Source of the DNA: Campylobacter sp. MIT 12-8780
GTDB taxonomy: Bacteria > Campylobacterota > Campylobacteria > Campylobacterales > Campylobacteraceae
DNA: 64,000 nucleotides
Direction of reading: 5' to 3'
NCBI RefSeq assembly: GCF_006864535.1
Contig: NZ_QHLL01000002.1
Span: 1-64,000, forward strand
Below are positions 1 to 8,671 of the stretch, piece by piece. The notes under the pieces were generated by a model that had not been told where the DNA came from, searched no databases, and saw only the letters and a list, made by a program, of their open reading frames with translations. How positions within the stretch are numbered: the stretch's first letter is position 1; every line of letters starts with the position of its first letter. The position numbers and the translations under genes are program-made.

Positions 1-1295
1 AATTTAAAGAAAAATATCTTGAGACTAAACATCCTTATCCTGCTTTGCTTGATTGTGATGTTTTAAATGAGAATTTAGAACAAAGACAAAAGAGTGTAGG
101 AGATGAGGATAAAACTAATAAAAACTTATTTGTTAATAAAGGTTTATCTTATGCTGATATAGAAGCTGATATTGCTTGGGAGTTGAATTTGGGGTTGCCG
201 AGGAAATGTGGATTTGTTGCTTTTTTACCGCATACTTTTGGGCGAGGGGCACTATGCTCAGCACTAAATGCGGCTGGGGCTAATTTAACCACATTAAGAA
301 ATGGTAAAAGAGATTATATAAGAATTTTTAATTTGCTTAAGAAAGAGCGAGTAAATATCGATTTTGATGCTGTGTATTATAGAAATAAAGATATTGATAA
401 AACAATGCATCTTTTACCTAAAAATACTCTTGCACTTCTTGCTTCTAGAGATCCTATCGACTCATTAACAAGTTTTTTAAATGTTCGCTGGCCAAAGCAA
501 AGAGAAAAATATTATAAATCTTTAACACTTGATGATACAAACTTTAAAGAAATTGCTGATCGGACAAGATTTCTTCACGGCGGAGTCACAGAGCGTCTCG
601 TTGAATATGCAACTTTTAAAGGACTTGATCTTTATTATCATGAAAGCTTGCTTTATATGATGATGTTTTATGATTATGTATTAAAAACTTGTAAGAATTT
701 TGATAAATATATTATTGTAGATTTTCAAGAAAATTTACCAGACAACACTTTTTCTACTATCAATGCTTTGAGCAAGAAATTAAATATAAAAGGTGTAAAA
801 TTTGAGGATATATCCTATCTAAAGTCTAATAAAGCCGCAGCTTATGCTTTAGGATTACCAATAACTCTTTATGTCAATGAGGAGATTAACATTGTCATTA
901 ATAATTTTGTGCCTTCTCAAAATGATATAATAGAGCTTAATGAATCTAATTTTTTGCAGATTGAAAGTCCTTACTTAAAACTTTATTATTTAATTGACAA
1001 AAGTCAATATGAAATTCTTAATAAAGACTTGTGTTTATGTGAAAAGGTAAGAGTATGGATTAAAAAATTTCATTTTGAACTTAATGAACATTGGAAAGAA
1101 ACAAAGAGTAGGGGTATGACTAATGAAAAAATGCTTGATTTTTTAAGAAAAGAAACAAAATACAGAAAGATTTTTAAAGAGCTTTTCGATAAAAATTTTG
1201 CTTATATCAAACAAACTCGCCCTGACATTATCGCTTCTTGGAAATACTATAATGAATTTGAAAAAATGTGTGAGGAGTTGGATAAAAAGGCTTAA
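1..1295 (+). CDS. DUF2972-family protein, 5' end outside window
   Basis: The reading frame is open from base 3 with no stop before the left edge, so the gene starts upstream and the first TTG or ATG in the window is not its start. About 430 residues are visible. The upstream residues (HPYPALLDCD) followed by a GFVAFLPHTFGRGALC segment and an ALLASRDPIDSLTSFLN segment match what I recall of DUF2972 proteins, a Campylobacter family that often sits in surface-carbohydrate or variable regions. Its function is unknown. The FGRGAL loop and the RDPIDSLTSF segment are faintly like the phosphosulfate-binding loop and the R-D-P-x-D-x-x-x-S motif of sulfotransferases, but I would not assign that activity. 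No signal peptide can be judged because the N-terminus is missing. Confidence 0.7.
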   Translation, partial: FKEKYLETKHPYPALLDCDVLNENLEQRQKSVGDEDKTNKNLFVNKGLSYADIEADIAWELNLGLPRKCGFVAFLPHTFGRGALCSALNAAGANLTTLRNGKRDYIRIFNLLKKERVNIDFDAVYYRNKDIDKTMHLLPKNTLALLASRDPIDSLTSFLNVRWPKQREKYYKSLTLDDTNFKEIADRTRFLHGGVTERLVEYATFKGLDLYYHESLLYMMMFYDYVLKTCKNFDKYIIVDFQENLPDNTFSTINALSKKLNIKGVKFEDISYLKSNKAAAYALGLPITLYVNEEINIVINNFVPSQNDIIELNESNFLQIESPYLKLYYLIDKSQYEILNKDLCLCEKVRVWIKKFHFELNEHWKETKSRGMTNEKMLDFLRKETKYRKIFKELFDKNFAYIKQTRPDIIASWKYYNEFEKMCEELDKKA

Positions 1296-1342
1296 AAACC
1301 AAACAAGACACAAAATTTTGAGTTGTTTTTGCGAATTTATGT

Positions 1343-1348
1343 TATAAT
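1343..1348 (+). promoter_or_regulatory. -10 box (TATAAT) for the purine permease gene
   Basis: A perfect TATAAT lies 35 bases before the permease ATG, with AT-rich DNA upstream and no recognisable -35, which is usual for Campylobacter sigma-70 promoters. Confidence 0.5.
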
Positions 1349-1382
1349 AAAATCTTATCTAAAACTTCAATAGAGGCTTAAG

Positions 1383-2702
1383 ATGGATTTTTTCAAGCTT
1401 AAAGAAAACAAAACTAACATTGCAACTGAGTGTATAGCTGGGCTTACCACTTTTTTAACTATGATTTATATTATCCCTGTCAATGCAAGCATAGTCTCTA
1501 ATAGTGGTATGCCATTTGATGCTTTAATCATCGCCACAGCCTTAGTAACCATCATCGCAACTACCATTAATGCCCTTTATGCCAACACTCCTATAGCTAT
1601 GAGTGTTGGCATGGGTTTGAATGTGTATTTTACCTTTGGTGTGTGCGTAGCTTTAAATATCCCTTGGCAAAGTGCCTTAGGAGCAGTGTTTATCTCTGGT
1701 GTTGTTTTTTTACTCCTTTCTTTTACAAATTTTCGTGTCTGGGTCGTAAAGAGCATACCACAGGACTTAAGACTTGCTATATCAGCTGGCATAGGAGCCT
1801 TTATCGCCTTTGTGGCTTTGCAAAATTTAGGCATAGTTAAAGCCGATCAAAGCACCCTTGTTGCTTTGGGGGATTTTAAGGATACAAAGGTGCTTTTTGG
1901 GCTTTTTGCTTTGTTTTTGGTGATCTTATTTTGGGCTTTTAAGCTTAAAGCAGCTTTTATCTTAGCCATACTTGTAAGTTCTTTAATTGCTTGGATTTTT
2001 GGCATAAATGGGGCAAGTTTTCCAAAAGAAATCTTTTCTTTACCAAATTTAAGCGGAGAAAATGGCTTAAGTGAAATATTTCTTAAACTTGATATCAAAG
2101 CAGCCCTTGAGCTTTCAATGATCCCTATTATACTGACTTTTTTTGTAACTCAGCTTTTTGATGGGGTTGGCACGATTACTGGCATTGGGGTGCGGGGTAA
2201 AATTTTTGATGATAAAAAAGAAGGAGATAAAAAACTTGGTAAAACCTTAAGTGCAGACGCTGCAGCTTCAGTGATAGGAGCTGGTATTGGCACTTCAACA
2301 GTTACAGCTTTTGTAGAAAGCACTTCTGGAGTAGAAAGCGGAGGAAGGACAGGCTTAACTGCCCTTGTGGTTGCGCTTTGCTTTGCTTTGACTTTATTTT
2401 TGTTGCCTTTGTTTAAGGCTATACCTTCAAGTGCGATTTATCCAGTGCTTATTATGGTAGGAATTTTAATGTTTATGAATGTCAAAGACATAGACTTTAA
2501 AGACCCAGCCGTAGCCGTTGCGAGCTTTTTTATCATCATTTTAATGCCACTGACTTATTCGATTACAACCGGTTTTGCTTTTGGCTTTTTAGCGTATATC
2601 TTAGTGCGTATATTTCGTAGGGAATTTTCTCAAATTTCACTTGGCATTTTGGCTTTAAGTGCGATTTCTTTGCTTGTTTTTTGCTTGCAATTTTTTAGAT
2701 AG
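1383..2702 (+). CDS. NCS2/AzgA-type purine permease
   Basis: A 439-residue integral membrane protein of about 12-14 hydrophobic segments, likely importing adenine, guanine or hypoxanthine by proton symport. The NALYANTPIAMSVGMGLN segment near residues 63-80 and the LFDGVGTITG segment near residues 255-264 are the half-helix signatures of the AzgA branch of the NCS2 family, rather than the uracil/xanthine branch. A phosphoribosyltransferase gene starts 9 bases downstream, so import is probably coupled to salvage into nucleotides. The order permease, phosphoribosyltransferase, mlaA, mlaC, RND is the one I recall from C. jejuni (Cj1369-Cj1373). The exact purine cannot be read from the sequence. 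Confidence 0.85.
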   Translation: MDFFKLKENKTNIATECIAGLTTFLTMIYIIPVNASIVSNSGMPFDALIIATALVTIIATTINALYANTPIAMSVGMGLNVYFTFGVCVALNIPWQSALGAVFISGVVFLLLSFTNFRVWVVKSIPQDLRLAISAGIGAFIAFVALQNLGIVKADQSTLVALGDFKDTKVLFGLFALFLVILFWAFKLKAAFILAILVSSLIAWIFGINGASFPKEIFSLPNLSGENGLSEIFLKLDIKAALELSMIPIILTFFVTQLFDGVGTITGIGVRGKIFDDKKEGDKKLGKTLSADAAASVIGAGIGTSTVTAFVESTSGVESGGRTGLTALVVALCFALTLFLLPLFKAIPSSAIYPVLIMVGILMFMNVKDIDFKDPAVAVASFFIIILMPLTYSITTGFAFGFLAYILVRIFRREFSQISLGILALSAISLLVFCLQFFR

Positions 2703-2711
2703 GAGGAAAAA

Positions 2712-3149
2712 ATGATCGTTTATCCGTATGAGGAATTTGAAAAAGATGTCAAAGTTTTAGCCAAACAAATAAGAAACAATTTTAACCCAGACGCTATCGT
2801 TGCAGTAGCTAGAGGAGGTATGACTTTAGGACATTTTTTAGCTATGCATATCAATACTCGTTTGATTTTTACACTGAATTCTATCCATTATAATGATACT
2901 GCAAAGCTAGGGCATATAGAAATTTTTAATATCCCCAAACTAAGTAAATTTGACAAAGTTTTAATTGTTGATGATATCATAGATAGTGGTGAAACCATGC
3001 AAGAAATTTTAAGAATTTTAAAAGAAAAATTTCCAAAGATAGAATTTAAGGTGGCAAGCTTATTTTACAAAGATCAAGCCCTTTTAGAGCCTGAATTTAA
3101 GGTAAAAAAAACAGATGAATGGATAGAGTTTTTTTGGGAAAAGATATAA
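2712..3149 (+). CDS. purine phosphoribosyltransferase (Gpt/XGPRT-like)
   Basis: A 145-residue cytosolic enzyme of the type I phosphoribosyltransferase fold. The PRPP-binding loop VLIVDDIIDSGETM is at residues 83-96 with the acidic pair D87-D88, and the glycine loop VAVARGGMTLG is at 30-40. The family transfers phosphoribose from PRPP to a purine base. The position directly behind a purine permease suggests guanine, xanthine or hypoxanthine as substrate. An AGGAGG Shine-Dalgarno sequence overlaps the end of the permease gene, so the two genes are translated from one message. Length is normal for the short Gpt-like branch. Confidence 0.85.
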   Translation: MIVYPYEEFEKDVKVLAKQIRNNFNPDAIVAVARGGMTLGHFLAMHINTRLIFTLNSIHYNDTAKLGHIEIFNIPKLSKFDKVLIVDDIIDSGETMQEILRILKEKFPKIEFKVASLFYKDQALLEPEFKVKKTDEWIEFFWEKI

Positions 3150-3232
3150 AACTCAAATTTTAAGCACATTGTGGTGCTAAAACTAGCTAAATGCTACTTT
3201 TAACATTAACTTTACAATTTATTAATTTATGC

Positions 3233-3238
3233 TAAAAT
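3233..3238 (+). promoter_or_regulatory. extended -10 box for the mlaA operon
   Basis: TATGCTAAAAT (TG-C-TAAAAT) lies about 28 bases before the TTG start of mlaA in a 116-base gap, so the lipid-transport genes probably have their own promoter. Confidence 0.45.
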
Positions 3239-3265
3239 CCTAGCTTTGATTGTTTAAGGAAGAAT

Positions 3266-3952
3266 TTGAAAAAAATTATCTTTTGTCTTTTTTTATGCTT
3301 AAGCGTGCTGAGTTTTGGGCAGGATTTTGAGGACTTTGAGCAAGAATTTAGCTTTGAGGTGTATGATCCTTTAAGAGGGTATAATGAAGTGATGACTTCG
3401 TTTAATCTTGGCTTTTATAAATACGCTGCTAGACCGGTAAGTAAAGCGTATGGATATGTTACGCCTGATTTTATAAGATATGGGGTAAGAAATTTCACAA
3501 ACAATATATTTATGCCTTTGCGTTTTATCAATAATGTCTTGCAGTTTAAATTCAAAGAAGCTGGCACGGAACTTAAACGCTTTGGTGTAAATGTTGTTTT
3601 TGGTTTTTTTGGTTTTATCGACGCGGCAAGTAAGACAAATATCCCCAAATATCCAGCCGATTTTGGCACAACTTTAGCTCATTGGGGTGTAGGAAGTGGC
3701 TTTCATCTTGTGCTGCCTTTTTTAGGACCAAGCAATCTTAGAGATACGCTTTCTTTGCCGGTAAATTGGTACTCTAGCCCAACTGGTTATATTGATCCAT
3801 TTTTGTTAAGCGTTGGTGTAAATTCGTATATTATAATGAATGATATGAGTTTTGAACTTGATACTTTTGATGAGATTTATTTTAATACCCCAAATCTCTA
3901 TCCGTTTTTGCGCGATGCGTATGAAAAAAGGCGGATTGAGATGAGTAAATAA
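3266..3952 (+). CDS. mlaA: MlaA/VacJ outer-membrane lipid-asymmetry protein
   Basis: A 228-residue MlaA-family protein, which removes misplaced phospholipids from the outer leaflet of the outer membrane. Family features include YDPLRGYNEVMTSFNLGFY near residue 33 and DFGTTLAHWGVGSGFHLVLPFLGPS near residues 132-156. It starts at TTG with a good AAGGA ribosome site upstream. The N-terminus is a plain signal peptide (about 1-19), but I see no lipobox cysteine at the cleavage site, so unlike E. coli MlaA it is probably not lipidated. mlaC starts 11 bases after it and an RND transporter follows. I recall the C. jejuni homologue as Cj1371. Confidence 0.87.
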   Translation: MKKIIFCLFLCLSVLSFGQDFEDFEQEFSFEVYDPLRGYNEVMTSFNLGFYKYAARPVSKAYGYVTPDFIRYGVRNFTNNIFMPLRFINNVLQFKFKEAGTELKRFGVNVVFGFFGFIDAASKTNIPKYPADFGTTLAHWGVGSGFHLVLPFLGPSNLRDTLSLPVNWYSSPTGYIDPFLLSVGVNSYIIMNDMSFELDTFDEIYFNTPNLYPFLRDAYEKRRIEMSK

Positions 3953-3963
3953 GGAGATAAAAG

Positions 3964-4545
3964 ATGAAAAAAATACTTTGCATACTCTGTTTGAGCGTGT
4001 TTTATGCCTTTGCTTTAAAACTTGAGAGCCTGCCACAAATCATGCAAGAAAATATAGATAAAAGCCTTGTTTTATTGCAAAATACCGCTAAGGACAAAAG
4101 CAAAGCTGCTGATGGGATTTTTAAGCTTTTTGATCCTATATTTGATTATAAACTTATGGCAAAACTTAGTCTTTCAAAAAACTATGATAAGCTTAGTGCG
4201 AGCCAAAAAGCTGAATTTGATACAGCTTTTGAAGCCCAGCTCAAATCAAGTTTTACGAGCAAACTTAGCCTTTATACAAACGAGCGTATCCAAGTAAAAA
4301 AACTCGAGCAAAAAAACGATACAAGAGTGTGGCTTCACTCGGTTATGGTTATAGATGGTGAAGCTAAAAATATCATTTTTAAATTCTACAAAGCCAAAAA
4401 TGATGAATGGTTGATCTATGATGTCGATGTTTTAGGTATTTCTATCATACAAACTTATCGTTCCCAGTTTGCTGATTTGTTTGAAAAAGAAGGTTTTCAA
4501 AGTTTGCTTGTCAAGCTTAAAACGATTGATTTTGAGGGCAAATGA
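3964..4545 (+). CDS. mlaC: MlaC-type periplasmic phospholipid carrier
   Basis: A 193-residue Ttg2D/MlaC-family protein with a signal peptide (about residues 1-16, ending YAFA). The family ferries phospholipids across the periplasm between MlaA and an inner-membrane complex. The FKLFDPIFDYKLMAKLSLSKNYDKLS segment at about 47-72 and the central FDTAFEAQLKSSF segment are typical. A GGAG site precedes the ATG. The stop overlaps the next start by four bases (ATGA), giving translational coupling to an RND permease, with no MlaFEDB genes nearby. Confidence 0.85.
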   Translation: MKKILCILCLSVFYAFALKLESLPQIMQENIDKSLVLLQNTAKDKSKAADGIFKLFDPIFDYKLMAKLSLSKNYDKLSASQKAEFDTAFEAQLKSSFTSKLSLYTNERIQVKKLEQKNDTRVWLHSVMVIDGEAKNIIFKFYKAKNDEWLIYDVDVLGISIIQTYRSQFADLFEKEGFQSLLVKLKTIDFEGK

Positions 4546-6965
4546 TCTTTGAAACTCTGTTTAAAACCCTCATTAAACACGCTAAACTTACACTTTTTAT
4601 AAGCCTTAGTATATGTGTGTTTTTAAGCTTTTTTGCCAGCAAACTTAGCGTTGATGCCAGTGCTGATAGCCTGCTTTTAGAAAATGATGAGGATTTAAGC
4701 TTTTATAGACAGATCAATGAGCGTTATAAGAGTGATGATTTTTTAATGATTGCTCTGCGTTTTAAGGATGAAAATCCTTTTAGCGAAGCCAATCTTAAAA
4801 TGATACAAAATTTGCAAAACGAACTTGAAGCGATCAAAGGCGTGCAAAGAATTTTAAGCATTATCAACGCTCCTTTGCTTACCAGCAAAGATAATGAAGA
4901 CTTAAAAGCCTTACTTGAGCATATCCCAAGCCTTGCTGATGAGGATATTAACAAAAGCAAAGCTAAAGCTGAAATTCTAAACAGCCCCTTTTATCAAAAC
5001 AATATCATCTCAAAAGATGGCAAAACTACAGCTTTGATTGTGTATTTTGAGCCAAATTTAGCGTATCTTGAGCTTATAAAAGAGCGTCAAAATACAACAA
5101 ATGAAGCCTTAAAAGCTCAAATTCAAAACAAGCTTGATCGTATAAGCGAGCAAAATAAACTCGAAAATAAAACACGACTTGATACCATAAAAGCCATCAC
5201 TTCGCACTATGAAAAGCAAATCGGTGCGATTTATCTTGGCGGTGTGAGTATGATCGCTGATGATATGATTAGTTATATTAAGGCTGATTTGTGGGTGTAT
5301 GGCGTGGCTTTAAGCTTGCTTTTAACGCTTGTTTTGTGGTTGTTTTTTCGCAAAATTTCTTTTGTATTTTTAGCACTTTTAACTTGTTTTGTCTCGCTAA
5401 GTGTGGCAAGTGGAGTGTTTGCTCTGCTTGGCTTTAAGATCACGGTGATTTCATCAAATTATCTTGCTTTTATGCTTATTATTAGTATTTCTTTGATTAT
5501 CCATCTTATCACGCATTTTATTCATCTTAATAAAAAATTTCCAAAAGCAAATTCGGCTAGACTTACTCTAGCTACACTTTTGGCGAAATTAAAACCAAGT
5601 TTTTACGCTATCTTAACTACAGCCATTGGCTTTTTAAGCCTCATTTTTTCAAATATAGAGCCTATCATTAAGCTTGGTATAATGATGAGTATAGGCATAA
5701 GCATAAGTCTTGTTTTAAGCTTTGTTTTCTTTGCGTGTTTGATGCCTTTTTTTGCTAGCAAGAAGCTTTTTGAGCAAAGCTTTAATTTTGGCTTTTTGGC
5801 ATGGTGTGCGAATTTTAGTTTTAGGCGAAAAAAACTTGTTTTTCTTGTCAGTGTGCTGTGCCTTATCATCGCTTTTTTTGGAATTTTACAGCTTAGGGTT
5901 GAAAATTCTTTTGTGAATTATTTTAAAGAAAGTTCTGAGATTAAAAAAGGCTTGCTTGTTATTGACGAACATTTGGGTGGCACTATGCCTTTAGAAGTCG
6001 TGCTTCGATTTCAAAACAAAAGCTTGCAAGCTACTCAAGATAGCTTTGAAGATGAATTTAACGCACTGGCTGAAGAAAAGACTTATTTTTTTAGTGCTGA
6101 TAAGATACGTTTGGTTAAAAAAGTGCATGATTATTTTACTCAAAAGGAATTTGTCGGCTCAACTCTTAGCTTAAATAGTCTTTTAATACTTGGCAAAAGT
6201 ATCAATGAGGGTAAAGATTTAGATGATTTTGCTTTGGCTTTTTTGTATGAAAATTTACCTTTGAATTTTAAAAATGAACTTTTAAATCCCTTTGTCAATG
6301 TTGATGAGAACGAACTTCGCTTTGTTATGCGTATAAAAGACTCTGATGCAACGCTTCAAAGAAATGAGTTTTTAAAAAGTATAAATGAAGAACTTGGCAC
6401 GCTTTTGCAAGGTGAAGCCCTTGAGTTTAGGCTTAGTGGCATAATGCTCCTTTATAATAATATGCTTCAAAGTCTTTTTGCATCGCAGTTTAATACTCTT
6501 GTTTTTGTGATTATAGCGATTTTTGCCCTTTTTGTGCTGGTGTTTAAAAGCTTTAAACTTGCTCTTGTAGGCATACTTGCCAATATCATTCCTTTAAGTC
6601 TTGTTTTTGCTTTTATGGGCTTTTTGGGCTTAAGTCTTGATCTTATGAGTATAACTATAGCAGCTATTTGTATAGGTATAGGCGTAGATGATAGCATACA
6701 TTATATTTACCGATTTAAAGAAGAGCTTGGCAAAAAAAGCTTGCAAGAAGCGTTAATAGCTTCTCATCTTCACATAGGATCAGCTTTGTTTCAAAGCAAG
6801 GTTGCCATTATTTTAGGCTTTAGTGTTATGATGAGTAGTAATTTTATCCCAACGATTTATTTTGGCTTTTTAACTCTTATCGTGATGATACTTTTGCTTT
6901 TAGGTAGTCTTATCTTGCTACCTAGCTTGCTTTCAAGCCTAAGATTGCAAAACAAACAAGTATAA
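4542..6965 (+). CDS. RND/MMPL-family transporter paired with MlaA-MlaC
   Basis: An 807-residue inner-membrane protein with the two-fold RND layout: one N-terminal helix (about 14-33), a periplasmic loop, a helix cluster near 235-405, a second start helix near 430, a second periplasmic loop and a final cluster from about 650 to 800. The GIGVDDSIHYIYRF segment near residue 718 is the charged-helix motif of SSD-type RND proteins, close to HpnN/MMPL lipid exporters rather than AcrB drug pumps. In this operon it probably replaces the MlaFEDB ABC complex as the inner-membrane partner of MlaC. The direction of lipid transfer cannot be told from sequence. Confidence 0.8.
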   Translation: MIFETLFKTLIKHAKLTLFISLSICVFLSFFASKLSVDASADSLLLENDEDLSFYRQINERYKSDDFLMIALRFKDENPFSEANLKMIQNLQNELEAIKGVQRILSIINAPLLTSKDNEDLKALLEHIPSLADEDINKSKAKAEILNSPFYQNNIISKDGKTTALIVYFEPNLAYLELIKERQNTTNEALKAQIQNKLDRISEQNKLENKTRLDTIKAITSHYEKQIGAIYLGGVSMIADDMISYIKADLWVYGVALSLLLTLVLWLFFRKISFVFLALLTCFVSLSVASGVFALLGFKITVISSNYLAFMLIISISLIIHLITHFIHLNKKFPKANSARLTLATLLAKLKPSFYAILTTAIGFLSLIFSNIEPIIKLGIMMSIGISISLVLSFVFFACLMPFFASKKLFEQSFNFGFLAWCANFSFRRKKLVFLVSVLCLIIAFFGILQLRVENSFVNYFKESSEIKKGLLVIDEHLGGTMPLEVVLRFQNKSLQATQDSFEDEFNALAEEKTYFFSADKIRLVKKVHDYFTQKEFVGSTLSLNSLLILGKSINEGKDLDDFALAFLYENLPLNFKNELLNPFVNVDENELRFVMRIKDSDATLQRNEFLKSINEELGTLLQGEALEFRLSGIMLLYNNMLQSLFASQFNTLVFVIIAIFALFVLVFKSFKLALVGILANIIPLSLVFAFMGFLGLSLDLMSITIAAICIGIGVDDSIHYIYRFKEELGKKSLQEALIASHLHIGSALFQSKVAIILGFSVMMSSNFIPTIYFGFLTLIVMILLLLGSLILLPSLLSSLRLQNKQV

Positions 6966-7025
6966 AGCCATAAATACAACATACGCCATAATAATTACAA
7001 ATATATATTTGATAAATGCCTTCAT
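6939..7025 (-). CDS. possible 28-residue single-helix membrane peptide
   Basis: The frame starts at an ATG overlapping the rdgB stop codon (ATGA) and is preceded by AAAGGA at a good spacing. It encodes 28 residues with one hydrophobic helix ([18 protein letters not shown], then [10 protein letters not shown]). The 3' end overlaps the tail of the RND gene on the other strand by 27 bases. The coupled start and helix-like composition support a real small gene, but the ORF is short enough to arise by chance. No function can be assigned. Confidence 0.35.
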   Translation of the reverse strand: MKAFIKYIFVIIMAYVVFMALYLFVLQS

Positions 7026-7630
7026 TTTTTTCCTTTGCAAAAAGTATTGAGCCAAATTTGACTCAAACTCAAAGCTCTAAAGCGATGAGAAATACCTCGT
7101 TTCACACTTTCATCAAGCTCACCTAGGGTTTGATGAAAGCCATTTGGGATAAAAAGGCTATCATAGCCAAAGCCATTTTGTCCTTTTTGTGTATCAATAA
7201 CCCTGCCATGCAAAAAGCCATGCGAATAAAACTCGCCTAAATTTGAGCTTAAAGCTATGCAGGCTGTATAATGAGCCTTGCTTTCTTTAAGATCAAGCTT
7301 TTCAAGCTCTTTGATGAGTTTTGCTCTGTTACTTCCATCATCACCTTGTGCTGAAAAGCGCGCTGAATGAATTCCTGGCTTATTATCAAGTGCGGCGACA
7401 CTCAAGCCACTATCATCACTTAAAACCACAAATTCAGCCCTTTGCTTAGCGTTTAAGGCTTCAAAGACAGCTCTACTTTTAATCAAAGCATTTTCTTTAA
7501 AACTTCTGCCATTTTCTTCTATTTCAAAGGGTTTTAGCACCTCATCAAAGGCATAAATTTCAAAGCCACTGAGCAAATCTTTGATCTCTTTAAGCTTATG
7601 TTTGTTTGAGCTCGCAAATACAATCTTCAT
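7022..7630 (-). CDS. rdgB: RdgB/HAM1 dITP/XTP pyrophosphatase
   Basis: A 202-residue cytosolic enzyme that hydrolyses dITP, ITP and XTP to monophosphates and keeps deaminated purines out of DNA. The N-terminal [12 protein letters not shown] motif, the central [24 protein letters not shown] motif (about residues 70-93) and [11 protein letters not shown] near 153 are the nucleotide and metal-binding signatures of the family. Length is normal. It runs convergent to the RND gene. The order is as I recall for Cj1374c beside Cj1375. Confidence 0.9.
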   Translation of the reverse strand: MKIVFASSNKHKLKEIKDLLSGFEIYAFDEVLKPFEIEENGRSFKENALIKSRAVFEALNAKQRAEFVVLSDDSGLSVAALDNKPGIHSARFSAQGDDGSNRAKLIKELEKLDLKESKAHYTACIALSSNLGEFYSHGFLHGRVIDTQKGQNGFGYDSLFIPNGFHQTLGELDESVKRGISHRFRALSLSQIWLNTFCKGKK

Positions 7631-7674
7631 TTATGCTCCATAAAAGCCTTTATTATAGCAAATTTCAAAGAATT

Positions 7675-8544
7675 TTAAGCCTTTTCCTGAAAGATTTTTT
7701 CTAAATTATCTTTGCAAATACCTTTATACACAAAGTAAATATCAACAAGATTAAACACAAACAAGCAAGCAAAGCCATATGCAGCATAAAAACGAATATC
7801 TGGTGTTAAAAATAACATACACACAAAAACAGCCAAAAATGCACCAAGCTTCATCACACCGATCTTTAAATCGCCCTTATAAAAGCGATCAAGACTTAAA
7901 CCACAAAATATACACATAGGCAAAAGACTAAAAATAAGGCTAAGATAAGGGCTTTTAAGCCTTAAACCCATAAGCCTTAAAAGCTCGTTTTCATCAGCAT
8001 TTTGCATATGTTTAAAAAGAGCTTCTTTGTGTTTTGATTGAATTTTGCTTTGTATTTGTTCATATAAAACACTCGTATAATATGGATAAAAAACACTCAT
8101 AAGGGATTTCAAATTTGCATTTTTAATGGTAAGGAAACATACACTTAAATCTACAAAATTGACAAGCCACAACACACTCAACATAGCAGATAAAATTATA
8201 GAAAAAGAAGAAAAACTAGGATCAAATCCAAATACATAATAACCCCCAAAAGATATCCACACAAGCAAAACCCACGATAAAGCCACCCCTGCCTTAGCCA
8301 GAGCAAGTTTTTCATCTCCTTTATAAAGTCTATCAAAGCTTAACAAACCAAAACTCAAAAAAAATGGAAAGATACCACACAAAAGGCATTTTAAAGGACT
8401 TTTAAGTGGAATTTGTAAAAGTCTTTTAAAATATTTTTCCTGATCTTGTTGTATTTTTAGGGTATTTAAAAGGTTAAAGAGATCATTTTTATATAATTTG
8501 CTTTTTAATTTATCTTGAAGTAATAGTTCTTCTTGTGCTTGCAT
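7675..8544 (-). CDS. membrane protein with two TM2-like repeats
   Basis: A 289-residue protein I do not recognise as a named gene. It contains an internal duplication: GLLSFDRLYKGDEKLALAKAGVAL near residues 66-89 and GLSLDRFYKGDLKIGVMKLGAFL near 215-237. In both halves a helix precedes a D-R-x-Y-K-G-D turn and another helix follows, which is the pattern of TM2 domains (helix, D/H-R-F-Y-x-G turn, helix). Each repeat is followed by one or two more helices and a NLVD or NFVDL segment. The N-terminal 45 residues are charged and soluble. A fair AAGGA site precedes the ATG. It is divergent from the CmeG-like exporter gene. Function unknown. Confidence 0.7.
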   Translation of the reverse strand: MQAQEELLLQDKLKSKLYKNDLFNLLNTLKIQQDQEKYFKRLLQIPLKSPLKCLLCGIFPFFLSFGLLSFDRLYKGDEKLALAKAGVALSWVLLVWISFGGYYVFGFDPSFSSFSIILSAMLSVLWLVNFVDLSVCFLTIKNANLKSLMSVFYPYYTSVLYEQIQSKIQSKHKEALFKHMQNADENELLRLMGLRLKSPYLSLIFSLLPMCIFCGLSLDRFYKGDLKIGVMKLGAFLAVFVCMLFLTPDIRFYAAYGFACLFVFNLVDIYFVYKGICKDNLEKIFQEKA

Positions 8545-8671
8545 AAACTTCCTTAAAGTGTGAAAAATAAGGCTTATTATAGCTTAGTTTTGCTTAAAAA
8601 ATGTATTTGTATTAATGATAAATTTAGCTAAGCTCAGTAAAATTAAAATTTTAATACATCAAGGAAAATCA

